A stretch of DNA of 64,000 nt from Ampelocalamus luodianensis (taxonomy: Eukaryota; Streptophyta; Magnoliopsida; Poales; Poaceae), in assembly GCA_036346255.1 (NCBI GenBank), contig CM070620.1, positions 34,593,609 through 34,657,608 of the forward strand, written 5' to 3'. The translations under genes and the position numbers were made by a program. The notes under the pieces were generated by a model. That model saw only the letters and a program-made list of their open reading frames with translations. It searched no databases and had not been told where the DNA came from. The number at the start of each line of letters is the position of its first letter. Position 1 is the first letter of the stretch. This document shows, piece by piece, positions 1 through 11,066 of the stretch.

Positions 1-470
1 AAGGTTTCTGGAATGTTGAAAATGAGGGCAATATTTTAATTCCAGATTTTATTAAAAGACAAATATTACAAAAGACTAATGATGCATAAAACAGTACTGA
101 CAATAGACAACTCATTGTACTTCACAATATATAAAAACAGGATGCAAACAAGTTAATCAATCACACGATAGACTTACAGATGGGTCTGATGAAGAACAAG
201 AAGCAGCGCAGACTTGATGCGATCGCGGCGTAGATGTCGCGATCGCGAAAGCGGTCGCGCGAATCGCTGCCGAAACCTTATTGCGCCCCGTGCAGGTCTT
301 CACGGCAGCAACGGCTCAAAGATACCACTTCCCTTTTTCATGGTGCACACCGAGAAGAAGAGTTGGCGAGGTTCAGACGGCGCAGTACAACAGCACAGAT
401 TAGAAGGAAGAAGGAATGGAGGCTATTTTTCTTCTACTCGCTATGCCTTTGGGCGTCTCGGACATATATA
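1..470. other. unassigned sequence
   Basis: I recognise no gene here. The first 180 bases are AT-rich. Bases 200-470 are GC-richer with short overlapping open frames on the plus strand (85-88 codons), but these resemble no family I know and have no neighbouring exon signals. Confidence 0.3.
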
Positions 471-480
471 GATGCGGATC

Positions 481-618
481 GTAATCGACAGATTAAATGA
501 CCATTTACCCACTGTAATCGACACATAACTAGCCATTTACCCACCGTAATCGACACACTTAACCAACCATTTACCCATCGTAATCGTCACATAACCACCA
601 TTTACCCATGTAATCGCA
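481..618. repeat. ~32-bp tandem repeat (5 copies)
   Basis: The phrase GTAATCGAC or a close variant recurs at 481, 514, 546, 580 and 610, each copy followed by a variant of CCATTTACCCA. The spacing is 30-34 bp, so this is a small imperfect minisatellite. Confidence 0.8.
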
Positions 619-800
619 TCGTCATCATCACCCAATAAAGCCTCAAATTCAAACATTTGAATATCATTCAAACAAAGAGAGAGATGCATGGTTCAGCAAA
701 AATAAGGTGGACTTGGTCTGCCAAATGGCGCGCCACGTCACGGCACGGTCGCGCGTCGCAAGTCACAAGTCACGCGATTTTTCACGCGAAAATACGCGAA

Positions 801-830
801 CGCGCGCGCGCGTGCGTGCGTGTGTGTGTG
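801..830. repeat. CG/TG simple repeat
   Basis: An alternating pyrimidine-purine run goes from (CG)n to (TGCG)n to (TG)n. It lies in a GC-rich patch with many CGCG and CACG words (about 725-830). Confidence 0.85.
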
Positions 831-1084
831 TTTAGCCAGAGCCCTCCTCATGCCACCCTCATCCATGTGTCACATGTTTTAAGGAGTGGCAAGAACTCCA
901 CCTTATATGTTGGTCACCTCCATCTTACCTTAGGAATATGGTACTAAACCATAAATACTTTGAAATTATAGAAAATGAGCCTAAGTCATATGAGCCAATT
1001 TCCAACAGTAACCAACAAGATCCATTCATGGACACCAAATACATCACAAGATAAATTAAAGAGTGTTCATGATCCATACCATTT

Positions 1085-1287
1085 GATGAGTGAATCAAAG
1101 AGGAAATGCTGCATGATCGGCACCTTCTCAAGCACCTCAGCCTTGTACATCTTCAGCAGCACTGTTCATCTTCTTCCAATTCGGCACGCCACTGATATCA
1201 TCCAACATTGCGAGTGCTCCACGAAGGGTCCCTTCTTCACCTTCTTCACATACGCGATGCACGCCAGGTACATGTACTCCTTTGAAA
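1085..1287 (-). pseudogene. PTPA (PP2A phosphatase activator) gene fragment
   Basis: On the minus strand this reads as the C-terminal part of a phosphotyrosyl phosphatase activator, the peptidyl-prolyl isomerase that activates PP2A. Recognisable pieces are KEYMYLACIAYVKKVKKGPF, then MLDDISGVPNWKKMN, then LLKMYKAEVLEKVPIMQHFL, in the right order and spacing. The pieces lie in different frames: one base is missing just before MLDDIS and two or more after KKMN, so it cannot be translated. A splice-acceptor-like CAG lies directly before the first codons, so this looks like one genomic exon, not a processed cDNA copy. No other exons are visible nearby. It is either a relic of a lost gene or a fragment moved by a transposon. 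Family recognition is from memory. Confidence 0.75.
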
Positions 1288-2276
1288 CTGGGTGGAGGTG
1301 GCCGGAGGCGCGGGCAAGCACACTGGGATTGGGCCGGTCGGAGGAGGGAGGCGGCGGTTTGGGGGCAAATTTGGAAGTGAGTGGTGGGAAGCCGCGAGGA
1401 GCTGTGTGGCTTCCGGCTTTTTCACATGTAAGGTGGCTTCCAACTTCTGAGAAAGTCAGAGAAAAAAGCTCTGACCGAAAAAACCAGAAGCCATCCCAAA
1501 CAGACCTTATGATTTATGAATGTGCAGTTTATATTGCACTGTCAAGTAAAGGACTAATATGTACCTGAGGTGTGTGTGCTGTCTACACCTAGCTGAATGC
1601 GACCTGGATTCCCATTCTCTACCATTACACTACACAAGAATGGCACCGCTCCATTCTCAATTGTTTGAATGGTGGTAATAGTGCAATACGCGCTTCTGAG
1701 TGCAGTGCAGTCAAGAAGCCGCTTCAGACCTAAAGCTGCGAATTCTTGGCAGCCAGGCTCATCACTCATCAGCGTCAAGGCTGTTCGCCGCAAGGGCAAG
1801 GTTAGGTTCGTCATGGAGGGCTTTGACTTCTCTCGAAAGCTGCTTCAGAAATCAGAAGTCACTCTACTGGGGGGTGTTTGAAGCCGAAGCCCCGAAATGG
1901 GGTCATTGTACGAAATTTCATAAATTGAAAATTTTCTCCCAGAAATGGCTGCCGGGAGGTGAATGCTGGTCTTCATCCTAGTACCAAGTTGATATGAGAT
2001 TCATGTTAGGCGGCTAGGGTTTGCAAGGGAAGTCGTCAGAAGCCTAGGATTACGGCTTTCAATTAATTGTCCTGTTGCCATTGTTAGCGTGATTGACGTT
2101 ATCGATGCAGCGCAAGCATGTACCGCTAGAAATTTTACGCCTCGCCTGTCAAACGAAATCGTCATCTTTGGCTAAAATATACTCCATCTAGCCACAAATA
2201 CACGTCGTTGAACATTGATATAATCTTTAAAATATAACTTTGACACTAATTTTTATTATAATATAGTTTTAACATT
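1288..2276. other. intergenic sequence, no clear gene
   Basis: A GC-rich patch (1290-1450) is followed by ordinary sequence. Short open frames exist at 1554-1814 (-) and 1669-1981 (+), but I recognise no domain in them. From 2150 the sequence becomes AT-rich towards the E1 element. Confidence 0.3.
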
Positions 2277-2733
2277 GCTATTCCCGTGTAGTTACTCCCA
2301 TTGTATCTATCATCTATCTGCCTCGTATACCACATGCTTGATTGAATTTTTGGGTCGGATACCACTCCATAATAGTCGTTAGCAACCCGCTAAAATACGT
2401 CATAACATGTCCGACAAAAATAACCAGCATTAATATGCAATCATCGTGTGCACGTAATTTGATTTGTTGTTAGCAACCGCTTCCGTAATTTGCTCTGATT
2501 TGTCAAGGACGTATTGTTGTCCTGTGATAGTATTGCCATTAATATGCAATCCTGTGTGATTAGTCAATTACCAAATTTCGGAAATATCTCGTAGGATTAA
2601 ACACCAGATAGGTTTTGATCGAGTCTCTCTCATATCCATAATTTTTAGACCCGTTAGACTCAGATAGACGCACGGATCTCATCAATAATTAAACGGTGAA
2701 TGGAGAGGGAGTAACTATATCTGAAGTAGATAG
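2277..2733. mobile_element. E1: short TIR element, same family as E2
   Basis: The left end, GCTATTCCCGTGTAGTTAC, and the right end, GTAACTATATCTGAAGTAG, are imperfect inverted repeats. Both ends and the subterminal sequence match the 7762-9226 element, including the phrases around 2300-2400 and 2620-2735. At about 457 bp without coding capacity it is a MITE-like, non-autonomous member. I could not fix a target duplication because the right end runs into an AT microsatellite. Confidence 0.6.
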
Positions 2734-2736
2734 TAT

Positions 2737-2739
<3 letters not shown>

Positions 2740-2770
<31 letters not shown>
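2740..2770. repeat. (AT)n microsatellite
   Basis: About 15 uninterrupted AT units directly follow the right end of E1. The related E2 element is followed by the same type of run at 9235-9283. Confidence 0.95.
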
Positions 2771-2772
<2 letters not shown>

Positions 2773-2945
2773 CACATATTATACTTCTGTACCATTTTTA
2801 ATATACTTAAATACCAATTATAAGATATTCCAATGCGACTTGATTGAAAAAATTCCATGGGAGCCCTTTGTTTTTTTGTTATATACTCTTTTTCATATAT
2901 AAAAAATATATACACAAATTTTGCTATAAAAGTTGTGACTTATTG
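2771..2945. mobile_element. truncated copy of foldback MITE M
   Basis: The segment matches, inverted, the half of the complete MITE at 7217-7592 that contains the words TATAAGATATTCC, CTTTTTCATATATAA and CACAAATTTTGCTATAAAAG. It stops abruptly near 2945, where LTR-like sequence begins. This suggests it was interrupted or cut by that insertion. Confidence 0.6.
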
Positions 2946-5900
2946 GAAATGTACTTAATTAAATTCATATATAGCACAATTATTAATGAAGGAACAAGAT
3001 CGTCCCTTTATTAAAGATGATGCTAAAGACATAAATTTAACAAGTGACAATTCAATAAGCAGGATCCCTGATATATATATACCACAATGGTTCCTGTGAT
3101 CAACGACCATTGCATATATATCCTTCAACAACATTGCATCAAATACATACAAGTCATACATTGACATAATTAAACATAAGTTTACATCATTAGGTTTAGT
3201 ACTACAATAGTAAGTGACTTGGTCACTTCAAAAGTCTAACAATGAAAACAAAATATTAAAGTCCACCAATGGCCTCATCCACCCGCAGAATTGCGTGGAG
3301 GAAAGAAGTAGCTTTACTCGTTAGCGTATACTTCGCGCTAACGGTACTTCATAAAGAAAACCGTCCTCACTGCAACAATAGGTGATAGCACCTTGAGTAC
3401 GGAAGGTACTCAGCAAGTCTTACACAAACTAATAAAATAAAGTGTTTATTAGAACCTAATAAAAGGAATGGAATTTTTACATGCATAAGGTTACAACAGG
3501 AAGGTATAAGGTTCAGATTTGCATAAAGCGATACATCTTAACCTACAACTACTAAATTTTGATAAAGCAATTTAGTAAATCAAAGTTTAGCTAGAACAGT
3601 AAATAAATGACATAATTGTAAACAGTACAGTGCATGAATCCCTCATGCAAAGCCAAAAACCGAAACCAGTTTTGTAAATCAAAACTTTCATACAGGTGAC
3701 ATCAATTCAAGTTATCGTCCATGACCGTGGACACGGCTATTCGAACAGTTTATACCCTGCAGGGGTGTACATCTTACCCACGTGACTTAGCTAGCCCGTT
3801 GCCTTGGATGCCTCCGAATGATGACATACTTCCTTTGGTATGCCGGCCGGGAAACTAAGATTTGGTATTTTCAACAAGCTAACACTATTGAGTTGGACCC
3901 CATGTGTGAACCGATCTCGCTTAAACAACGATGATAGCATCCGCTAACCGAGGCACACATGTTGCGTCGGTAATGCCGATCCAAACAATTAAATGCGAAC
4001 TGGGCTCACTACCCGTATTAGGATGCAATCGGCACCATTAAGAATGCGTATATGCTACGAAGCACATATACGCCTCACCCTTCTAAGAACATCGATCTCG
4101 ACATACAAGCTCACATGGCATACAACGCATCCATAAGACCAAAGCATCTATGCCATACAAGGTCAATACACATATTCTTACTTTCTGTTTCCAACCCAAT
4201 AGTCTTAACATTTTACTTAACCAAACAGCGCCCATACACTTGCATGTGGAAGTACGTGGGGACTTGAATTGAATAATCAGAGTTCAGTCCTTAATTAACC
4301 TGGACAAGTCCACCACAAATCCTAATCTCGTGCACAAAAGCACCATCACTAGCTTCCTCTTGTCCAGATCAAGTTAAATATAAAACTCATTTCTAAAATA
4401 AGTAAACTGGACAAAGAGTTTCAAATAACAGATAGCCAGTTGTGATTCCCATGTTTGACAAGGTATTCTTGTCAAACTCTAAAGTTCCTAGACTGCATGT
4501 CTAAGCCAAATCTGAAAATATATTATAGTATACAATACTATACTAAGTTTGATTGTATGGAGACAATCGAGGTAATCCATCATGTTAGGTTATAACTAAC
4601 TACTAACAGGTCACAATTTGTATTTTCAGAAAAATAGCATGCACAGTTGTCACTGGATTTAGAAAATCTATTGTATAAAATTTGGGACCAATATGGTGCA
4701 GAGAGGAAGCTTGCCTTCATAATAGTATATACATTGCGAGCTCGGGATGTTGAAATAAATTCACCCACTTCAAAGAAACCAGATTCTAAAAGAAGCAATA
4801 AGATCCAATAAATGCCAAAATCGACAATAAGCACAAAATGGAAGAAATATGCATGATCAATGCTGAAATGCATGATTGACAATATGCTTAAGCCATAACT
4901 ACCATAATAGTGAGAATAACCCATATTATAACCTCTGTTTTCAAATGGCGAAACTAAGGCTTAGTTCAAAGTTTGATTTTCATATTTTGAAAAGAACCAA
5001 AACAGATGATAGCGATTTTGGGAAAATGAAGATAGATCAAGCAAAGGTTCAGAAATGAAACTTAGCATGATCTTTTAAGGTAATTAATATCCCAAACTAA
5101 CCTTAATCTAACCCTAATCGATTAGATTACATCAACTAAAAATAAACCTATTTTTGTCGGTTAGGCCGACAAAAGAGAACAGAGACAAATCTTTGCTATG
5201 AGGCAAAATAGATGATGACAAGAATTGAAAGATTAACTTGTTATGCTACTAGGGTTTGGTTGAAACCTAAATAGGATGATAAGTTGATAGGAGAAACCCT
5301 AGTTCTTGAAAATGATATGAAAGACCGAAAAATTATAATAACAACTTTTCAGTTTGAAGCAAGTTGAAGCTACTGATGCTCAAAAGAATGATTCACAGAA
5401 GCTTCTAAGGTCCTTAAGATGTTCAAGATATCGAAAACTAGGGTTTTAGCTTACCAGAGTAGGAAAGACACCAAAGATTGAGAAAGTTGATTCTGCTCAA
5501 CAGAGAGATAGTCTTCGGTTTTAACCTACAAAGGATGTCAAAACCTTAGTGCAAGGTAAAACCAGTTCTTGGGATGGATAAGCAAAGAACAGAGCAAGAA
5601 ACTCCACTGGACAACAATGGAGGATGAACTTGGTGGTCAACAATGGTAACGAGAAAAAGCTAGGGTTTATATATGGATGTTGAGCTACGAGGCACGGAGA
5701 AGAGTCTAGAGTTGATGAGGTGTCCACTTAGGCTAAATATCCAAAAATTTGTGGCATAATCTTTGGATAATCCTCTCTCTGCTCTCAAAAATGGTCGCAT
5801 GCAGAGATAAGGAAGAAGGGAGGCAACATATGACATGTGGGTCCCTTTGTCATTCTCAGTCGCGCGTGCTTCCTAAAAGCTCAAAAGAATATCAGCCGTC

Positions 5901-7133
5901 CGATTGGAAATGGGCGACTAGGATAAATAGAGAGGTTAAAAGGTTTTAATCGGTATCTTTTAATATGGACCGTGCGATCTAGATCGGTCGATCGAGATTA
6001 AAACAGAGCCCAAAAGGATTTCGGGGTTTTAAGTTCAAGTAGGGGCGTTGGATTGAAATCCAACGACCCAACTCAAAAGATACACGTCAACCCTTAGAGG
6101 CACTGATGCAGCACCGTCCGATTAAACTTCTACGGTCAGGATTGACGCGGGATCTGGATGGTCCGATTGCATACACTCACCTGGACCCTACGATTAAAAT
6201 CCAACGGCCCACTAAATTTGGGCCTTAAATGCGCTCGGTCAAAAAGGAGCGCCGTCGGATTTAAATCCAAGGGCCCAGATAAAAGCGCGCCTATGGTTTC
6301 AAAATGAAACGAGCGACGCGGTTAGATCAAGATTGGACGGCGGAGATCGTGAGGGGATCCGGAGTCGTCCGAATGCATACACTGCTCTGGACCACACGAT
6401 GAAGATCTAACGGTCCAGAGGAGCGCAGGCCTTAATAGCACGCGGGAAAGAGGGACGCCGTGAGATTTAAATCTGACGGCTCAGATAAAAGCGCGCCTTT
6501 AAGTTTAAAACGAAAAGGGAGGCGCTGTTGGATCGGGAATGGACGATGGAGATTGAGACAAGCTCCGGAGTTGTCTGATTGCATACACTGATCTCGATCG
6601 TTAGATCAAGATCCAACGGCGGAGATCAAGTCGCACGCGTGGGCGGCTCGCGTGAGTGTCATCGCCTCGCCGCTCGATTGAAAATCAACGGCTCACAATG
6701 CGCGAGGAGATTGGACTCGCGCGAACGTGACAGAGCCGATCGTGACTTGGACCCAACCGCATGGGATCGAGTCGCTTCATTGGTCTTGAGTCCATACTTA
6801 GTTGACCAAACCTTATTTAAAGGCTTTAAGGTTTGACCTTTTAGCAAATAAATTTGTAAAATCATGAAATTTTTTTGGAGTATGTAATATATTTCACACA
6901 TAATCACTTTGTAAAATACATGAATATTTATTTTGTCAGGTATTCATTTAAAGACAATTATTTTCTTTAAGTCAATATAATTTCTAAAATGCAACAAAAA
7001 AATATTTTATAAGATAATTTATCTAGGCTTTAGTAAAAATATTCAAGTCACAATACAAGTTTTATCTTGTATTTCCTTGAAAACTTTAAATAAGTTTTTA
7101 GTCTTTAGCTAAAGAGGAAGGTTTTACTTGTAA
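2946..7133 (-). mobile_element. decayed LTR-retrotransposon LTR (probable, minus orientation)
   Basis: I infer a long, old LTR in reverse orientation. It contains the inverse of a block shared with the LTRs at 35.4, 39.6 and 48.5 kb: CTGCAG beside a near-palindrome CTATTCGAACAG (3737-3748) and a GTGTCC box. Its GC-rich, repeat-containing part (5.9-6.8 kb) lies on the other side, in the same order as in the chromovirus LTRs. Its size of about 4.2 kb is also comparable. No clean TG...CA ends or target duplication could be fixed, so the limits are approximate. No retroviral-type protein domain is present. The open frames inside (for example 4580-4924 -, 6579-6836 +) show nothing recognisable. 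Confidence 0.5.
6165..6780. repeat. three 206-bp tandem units
   Basis: The phrase GATTGCATACACT or GAATGCATACACT starts at 6165, 6371 and 6577, exactly 206 bp apart both times. Each copy carries the same succession: CCAACGGCCC-like, a GATTTAAATC box, and GATAAAAGCGCGCC (first two copies). Copies differ by substitutions. A relative of this phrase occurs once per LTR in the chromovirus (about 40290 and 49190), consistent with a U3 enhancer-type repeat. Confidence 0.8.
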
Positions 7134-7216
7134 CAAAGAACTCCCAATCTGTAATTAAGAACGATAATGCTATGACCATTTTCCCATATATATATATATA
7201 TATATACTATTTATAA
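7134..7216. repeat. AT-rich sequence with (TA)n
   Basis: Short AT-rich spacer with a TA run at about 7187-7206 immediately left of the MITE. Confidence 0.6.
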
Positions 7217-7592
7217 ATAGGAAAATGGTATGGTACTCTTGGGAGTACGTACTCCCACTTATTATATACCACTTAAATCGTATTATGATACTTCTTTATC
7301 AATATGAACATACTCTAATAATAATTATAAGATACCTCAAAGTGACTTCTATGAAAAATTTCATTAAAGTCCACTTTTTATAGTAAAATTTGTGTATATA
7401 CTTCTTTTATATATGAAAAAAGGTATATAGCCAAAATAAAAGGCTCTAATGAAACATTTTCAATCAAGTCATGTAGGGATATCTTATAATTGTTTTTAAG
7501 TATACTGAAAATGATAAAAAAATATAATTTATTTAAGTGGTATATGAGAGGTGGGAGTACGTACTCGCAAGAGTACCATACCATTTTCCTAT
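7217..7592. mobile_element. MITE M, complete copy (foldback)
   Basis: The ends are near-perfect inverted repeats: ATAGGAAAATGGTATGGTAC at the left, and the complement of that ending CCATTTTCCTAT at the right, continuing through the GGGAGTACGTACTCCC palindrome. The inside is also largely self-complementary, so the whole 376 bp can fold back. It has no coding capacity. It sits between TA-rich tracts, so a TA target duplication is likely but cannot be proved. Confidence 0.8.
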
Positions 7593-7860
7593 ATATATAT
7601 AGGAAACCTATTTGCTACTCCTAGGTGTAGTTACTCCCATTGTATCTATCATCCATTTGTCTTGGATACCACATGCTTAATTGGATTATTAGGTCGGATA
7701 TTGCGAGTACCATACCATTTTCCTATATATATATAGTATATATATATATATATATAGAAACCTATTTGCTACTCCTAGGTGTAGTTACTCCCATTGTATC
7801 TATCGTCCATTTGTCTTGGACACCACATGCTTAATTGGATTATTAGGTCGGATACCACTC
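7567..7860. repeat. tandem duplication joining MITE M end to E2 left end
   Basis: The unit runs from GAGTACCATACCATTTTCC through the left end of E2 (TGCTACTCCTAGGTG ... ATTAGGTCGGATA). It occurs at about 7567-7700 and again at 7703-7852, with a longer TA run in the second copy. The first copy is therefore a fragment of E2 only; the complete E2 begins with the second. Confidence 0.75.
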
Positions 7861-7928
7861 CATAACAGTCGCTAGCAACCTCCATAACAGTCGCTAGCAA
7901 CCTGCTAAGAATTTTGTGACAACATAAA

Positions 7929-8546
7929 TTATGAAGGCAATCTTGAATTTAATAATTTCATTGATGGCCAAAGGTCATTAGACCTTCTCGTCAGTATGCG
8001 CTTGAGGACGGGGATAGTTAGATCATTCCAGGATGGCTTTTCAAAGATGTAGCTCAGGTAATCTTTTAGCTCTGACATCTCTTTTTGGTTTGTAGATAGT
8101 ATAGGCTTGCCTTTGCAAGGGATACTGATTACACGGTTGATATCCTCGTAAGTCAACTTGAGCTCCAATCTTGTACCAGCACACAGTACTCCGGATATAG
8201 GATCAAATTCTCTTAGAAGCCACACCCCAAATTGTCGGTTGAGTTTTGTCAATTTTAAACTAACTAATCTGTGAAAGCTGATATGATTAACTAATTCCAT
8301 CTTCTGCTCATCTAGATCTTCAATTAAGTCAACTACAAAAGAAGGAGCACACCTAGAGTATATCTTGTCCTGTTGTGCCTTCCTCACCTTCGTAGCACTT
8401 CTATTCTTTGATTGGGAACAATTGGCACCTCTGCTCTTATGTTGTTCATACCCCTTTTTAGTGCGCACCAGAAAAAGAGCCCAGGTAAAAGCAGATTTGG
8501 AGTAGTAGCCAATGAATGGTTTCATCGCTTTCTTTGATTTATCCAT
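7929..8546 (-). CDS. hypothetical protein inside E2, possibly a captured plant-mobile-domain-type fragment
   Basis: The open frame is uninterrupted for 205 codons from an ATG, unusual among the short frames around it. The N-terminal 60 residues are basic, with many Lys, Ser and Arg. From about residue 65 it reads CAPSFVVDLIEDLDEQKMEL, then VSLKLTKLNRQFGVWLLREF, then LTYEDINRVISIPCKGKP. This pattern (Cys, a helix, a small-residue block, WLL-x-FD, then a short strand ending in IP) resembles the N-terminal domain of grass proteins found with Ulp1-like proteases in Mutator-type elements (DUF1985 / plant-mobile-domain style). That match is from memory and is tentative. No protease domain follows. 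The gene lies wholly within the inverted-repeat element, so capture by the element is the likely origin. Whether it is expressed cannot be seen. Confidence 0.45.
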   Translation of the reverse strand: MDKSKKAMKPFIGYYSKSAFTWALFLVRTKKGYEQHKSRGANCSQSKNRSATKVRKAQQDKIYSRCAPSFVVDLIEDLDEQKMELVNHISFHRLVSLKLTKLNRQFGVWLLREFDPISGVLCAGTRLELKLTYEDINRVISIPCKGKPILSTNQKEMSELKDYLSYIFEKPSWNDLTIPVLKRILTRRSNDLWPSMKLLNSRLPS

Positions 8547-8827
8547 GCCCTACGATGGTAGTATCTAAAATCAGTTAAATGATGAGAACAGATCAACTAG
8601 CAGGAATACCTTGTACTTGTTGTGAGATAAACATGAACATCACACTTCCAATTTGGGACCTGGTTTGGTCCGATGTCAGTTTTATCGCTAGATGCCGAGC
8701 CGACGACGCCGAGTAGCCTCACGCAATTGGAGATAGGCGGGACTAGATCTACAACCGGCACCGTTTAGCCTTGCACTCAGATTCACCGGAGAATGTCGAG
8801 CCGTCACCCCATGCTCTAGCACACGCA

Positions 8828-9058
8828 TCTGCAGAGGTAGTATGGCAAGAACAATGCCTAGAACAGGGGCAGCGAACAGGAAAGAGTCAATTAACAAAAT
8901 CTGCAGAGGTGGTATGGCAAGACCAATGTCTGTATGCAGAGATGGTATGGCTGGAAGGGGGGCGACGAATAGGATGCAGAGGTGGTATGGCTGAAACGGG
9001 AGTGCGCAACAAAGGAAAATGCCTGGAACAGGGGCGGCGAACATGAAAGAAACAATTA
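8828..9058. repeat. imperfect repeats with CTGCAGAGGTGGTATGGC core
   Basis: The core CAGAGGTGGTATGGC or a close variant occurs four times (about 8830, 8910, 8937, 8979). A second unit, CCTAGAACAGGGGC / CCTGGAACAGGGGC, occurs twice (about 8857 and 9020). The whole region lies in E2. Confidence 0.7.
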
Positions 9059-9230
9059 CCAAAAATCCCAAAAATATCTCGCCAGGATTAAACGCCTGAT
9101 AGGTATTGGATTGGGTCCCTCTCCTATCCATGATTTGCAGGTCCGTTAGGTTTGGAAAGACGCACGGATCTCATCGAGAATTAAAGGGTGGATAGAGAGG
9201 GAGTAATTACACCTGAGAGTAGATAGTATT

Positions 9231-9234
<4 letters not shown>

Positions 9235-9281
<47 letters not shown>

Positions 9282-9283
9282 AT
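9235..9283. repeat. (AT)n microsatellite
   Basis: AT run of about 49 bp with one AAA interruption, between the right end of E2 and the second complete MITE M copy. Confidence 0.95.
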
Positions 9284-9658
9284 ATAGGAAAATGGTATAG
9301 TACTCCTGGGAGTACATACTCCCACTTCTTATATACTACTTAAATTGTATGATGATACCTCTTTATCTATTCGAGTATACTCCAATAATGATTATAAGAT
9401 ACCCCAAAGTAAGTTCTATAGAAAATTTCATTAAAGTCCACTTTTTATAGCAAAATTTGTGTATATCATTCTTTTATATATGAAAAAGGGTATATAGAGA
9501 AAAAACAAAGAGATCTAATGAAAATTTTTCAACCAAGTCGTATTGGAGTATCTTATAATTGATATTTAAATATACTGAAAGTGATAAAAAAAATATAATA
9601 TGTGCGTTTAAGTTGTATATTAGAAGTGAAAGTACATGCTCCTAGGAATACGAAACGG
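9284..9658. mobile_element. MITE M, second complete copy
   Basis: It starts with ATAGGAAAATGGTATAGTAC and follows the 7217-7592 copy closely through its self-complementary interior (TATAAGATACCCC ... GGAGTATCTTATAA). The right terminal repeat is more diverged, ending in CTCCTAGGAATACG. It has no coding capacity. Confidence 0.75.
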
Positions 9659-9827
9659 GCGTGTGTGTGTATATATATATAATTTCTATGTATCCTATAT
9701 AAATATTTAAAAAATATCGACATCTAAAATTTTAAAAATTGAACTACATATATTTCAAAACGATATGTATTTGTGACCCAAGAGAGTATTACTGCTCACT
9801 GCAACCACGAGCTGGGTAGTAGTGACC

Positions 9828-9836
9828 CTAAACATA
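9828..9836. repeat. 9-bp target duplication, left copy
   Basis: CTAAACATA lies directly left of the Mutator-like element. The identical 9 bases follow the other end at 12658-12666. Confidence 0.9.
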
Positions 9837-10686
9837 GGAAGATAATTTTCTGTAGGAGGGCCCTAACCCCCAAGTCCCCCTCTCAAGTCTCAAGGCCGCC
9901 CTATTTCAGATCCTGCCACCTGTTGAAGCACGGATCTTGAATCAGACTCAATATTCTTCCTCTTGCTTCCCCACCTCAACTCCTCACCACCGAGCCATGG
10001 AATTTTTGGCGGATATGGTCAGTTTACGAATCGTATTTACACTTCTGACCATACGCAAACGGTATTTGCAAAAATAGCAACGCGCGCGCCAGTCACCCAG
10101 CGCCCACGTTCTTTGTCTTTGCCACGTCGGCGCGCGCCTGGCTCACCCCGCCCACCCGGTCCCACCACCGCAGCGCGAGCGCGACGCTCACCCTGCGCGC
10201 GCGCATGTGTGTTTTTTCAATTTTTTCTTTTTAGATGTAGAAATATTTTTTAATTTTTTTTTGCTACAGTGGTGGGCGCGCGCTCACCCTGCGCCCACCA
10301 CTGTAGCATTTTTGTTTTTTTTTTTAAAAATCATTTATGTTTTGTTTTTTTAAATCATTTATGCATATTTTTTGTAAGAATTTTTAAATATAGTAAACAG
10401 GGTCCAAAAATTATGAAATTTTTTGTGGAGCCTTCTAACACTGTGTACTTGCTTGTGTAATATTTTCAAAATTTATCTATTATGAATTTTTCTCAAAAAT
10501 TCATTTAAGTATATTGTAAATAGGGTTTCATCATTTCATGTGACTTGGAATGATTTCATGAAATTTTGTCCATTATCCCACCGTCCCTCCTCTCTACTCC
10601 GCACATCTGTCGCCTCGTCCAGAAATTCCGGCGCCAAATCTGACGGAATTCCCGGCGCCAACGCCGCGACTCCTTCTCCGCTCGGC

Positions 10687-10693
10687 TATAAAT
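10687..10693 (+). promoter_or_regulatory. TATA box inside the Mutator-like element
   Basis: TATAAAT sits in GC-rich sequence (CTCGGCTATAAATACCG), followed 60-90 bp later by a short exon-like stretch that ends in AAGGACAG|GTAATT, a good splice donor at 10778/10779. The arrangement is typical of a grass core promoter. It would drive transcription rightwards through the centre of the element. Confidence 0.55.
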
Positions 10694-11066
10694 ACCGAAC
10701 TCTGGCACTCGCTCGTCGCTCAGCCTTGATTGATTACTTCCCCCGAATGGCTGATTGATTACTTCCTCCAAAGGACAGGTAATTTGTGCTATGTTTTTGC
10801 CGTTATTATCGTAGTCATAATTAGTCAGTCTTAGTCAGCTAGTCGTAATTAGATAGTTTAGGGGTAATTAATTAGTCGTAATTAGTTAGTTGACTAGTAA
10901 TGAATTAGTTTAGTAGTAATGAATTAGTTTAGTGGTAATTAACTTTGTTAGTCGTATGTAGAAAAATGTTATGGCTTAAATTGGATACTTATCTTCTCTT
11001 AATTTCAAAAAAATTAGATGTGTTTCATGAATACATACGCTGAGAAGGAGGTGGGTTTATGTGCAG

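Larger units (their letters stand above)
7762..9226. mobile_element. E2: long TIR element carrying an ORF
   Basis: The left end CTATTTGCTACTCCTAGGTG and the right end CACCTGAGAGTAGATAG are imperfect inverted repeats. Both match the ends of the 457-bp E1 element, so E2 is a longer member (about 1.46 kb) of one family. The extra interior holds an open frame on the minus strand (7929-8546) and a set of tandem repeats (8828-9058). No transposase is visible, so it would need one in trans. The target duplication is obscured by flanking AT repeats, so the superfamily is not assigned. Confidence 0.6.
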
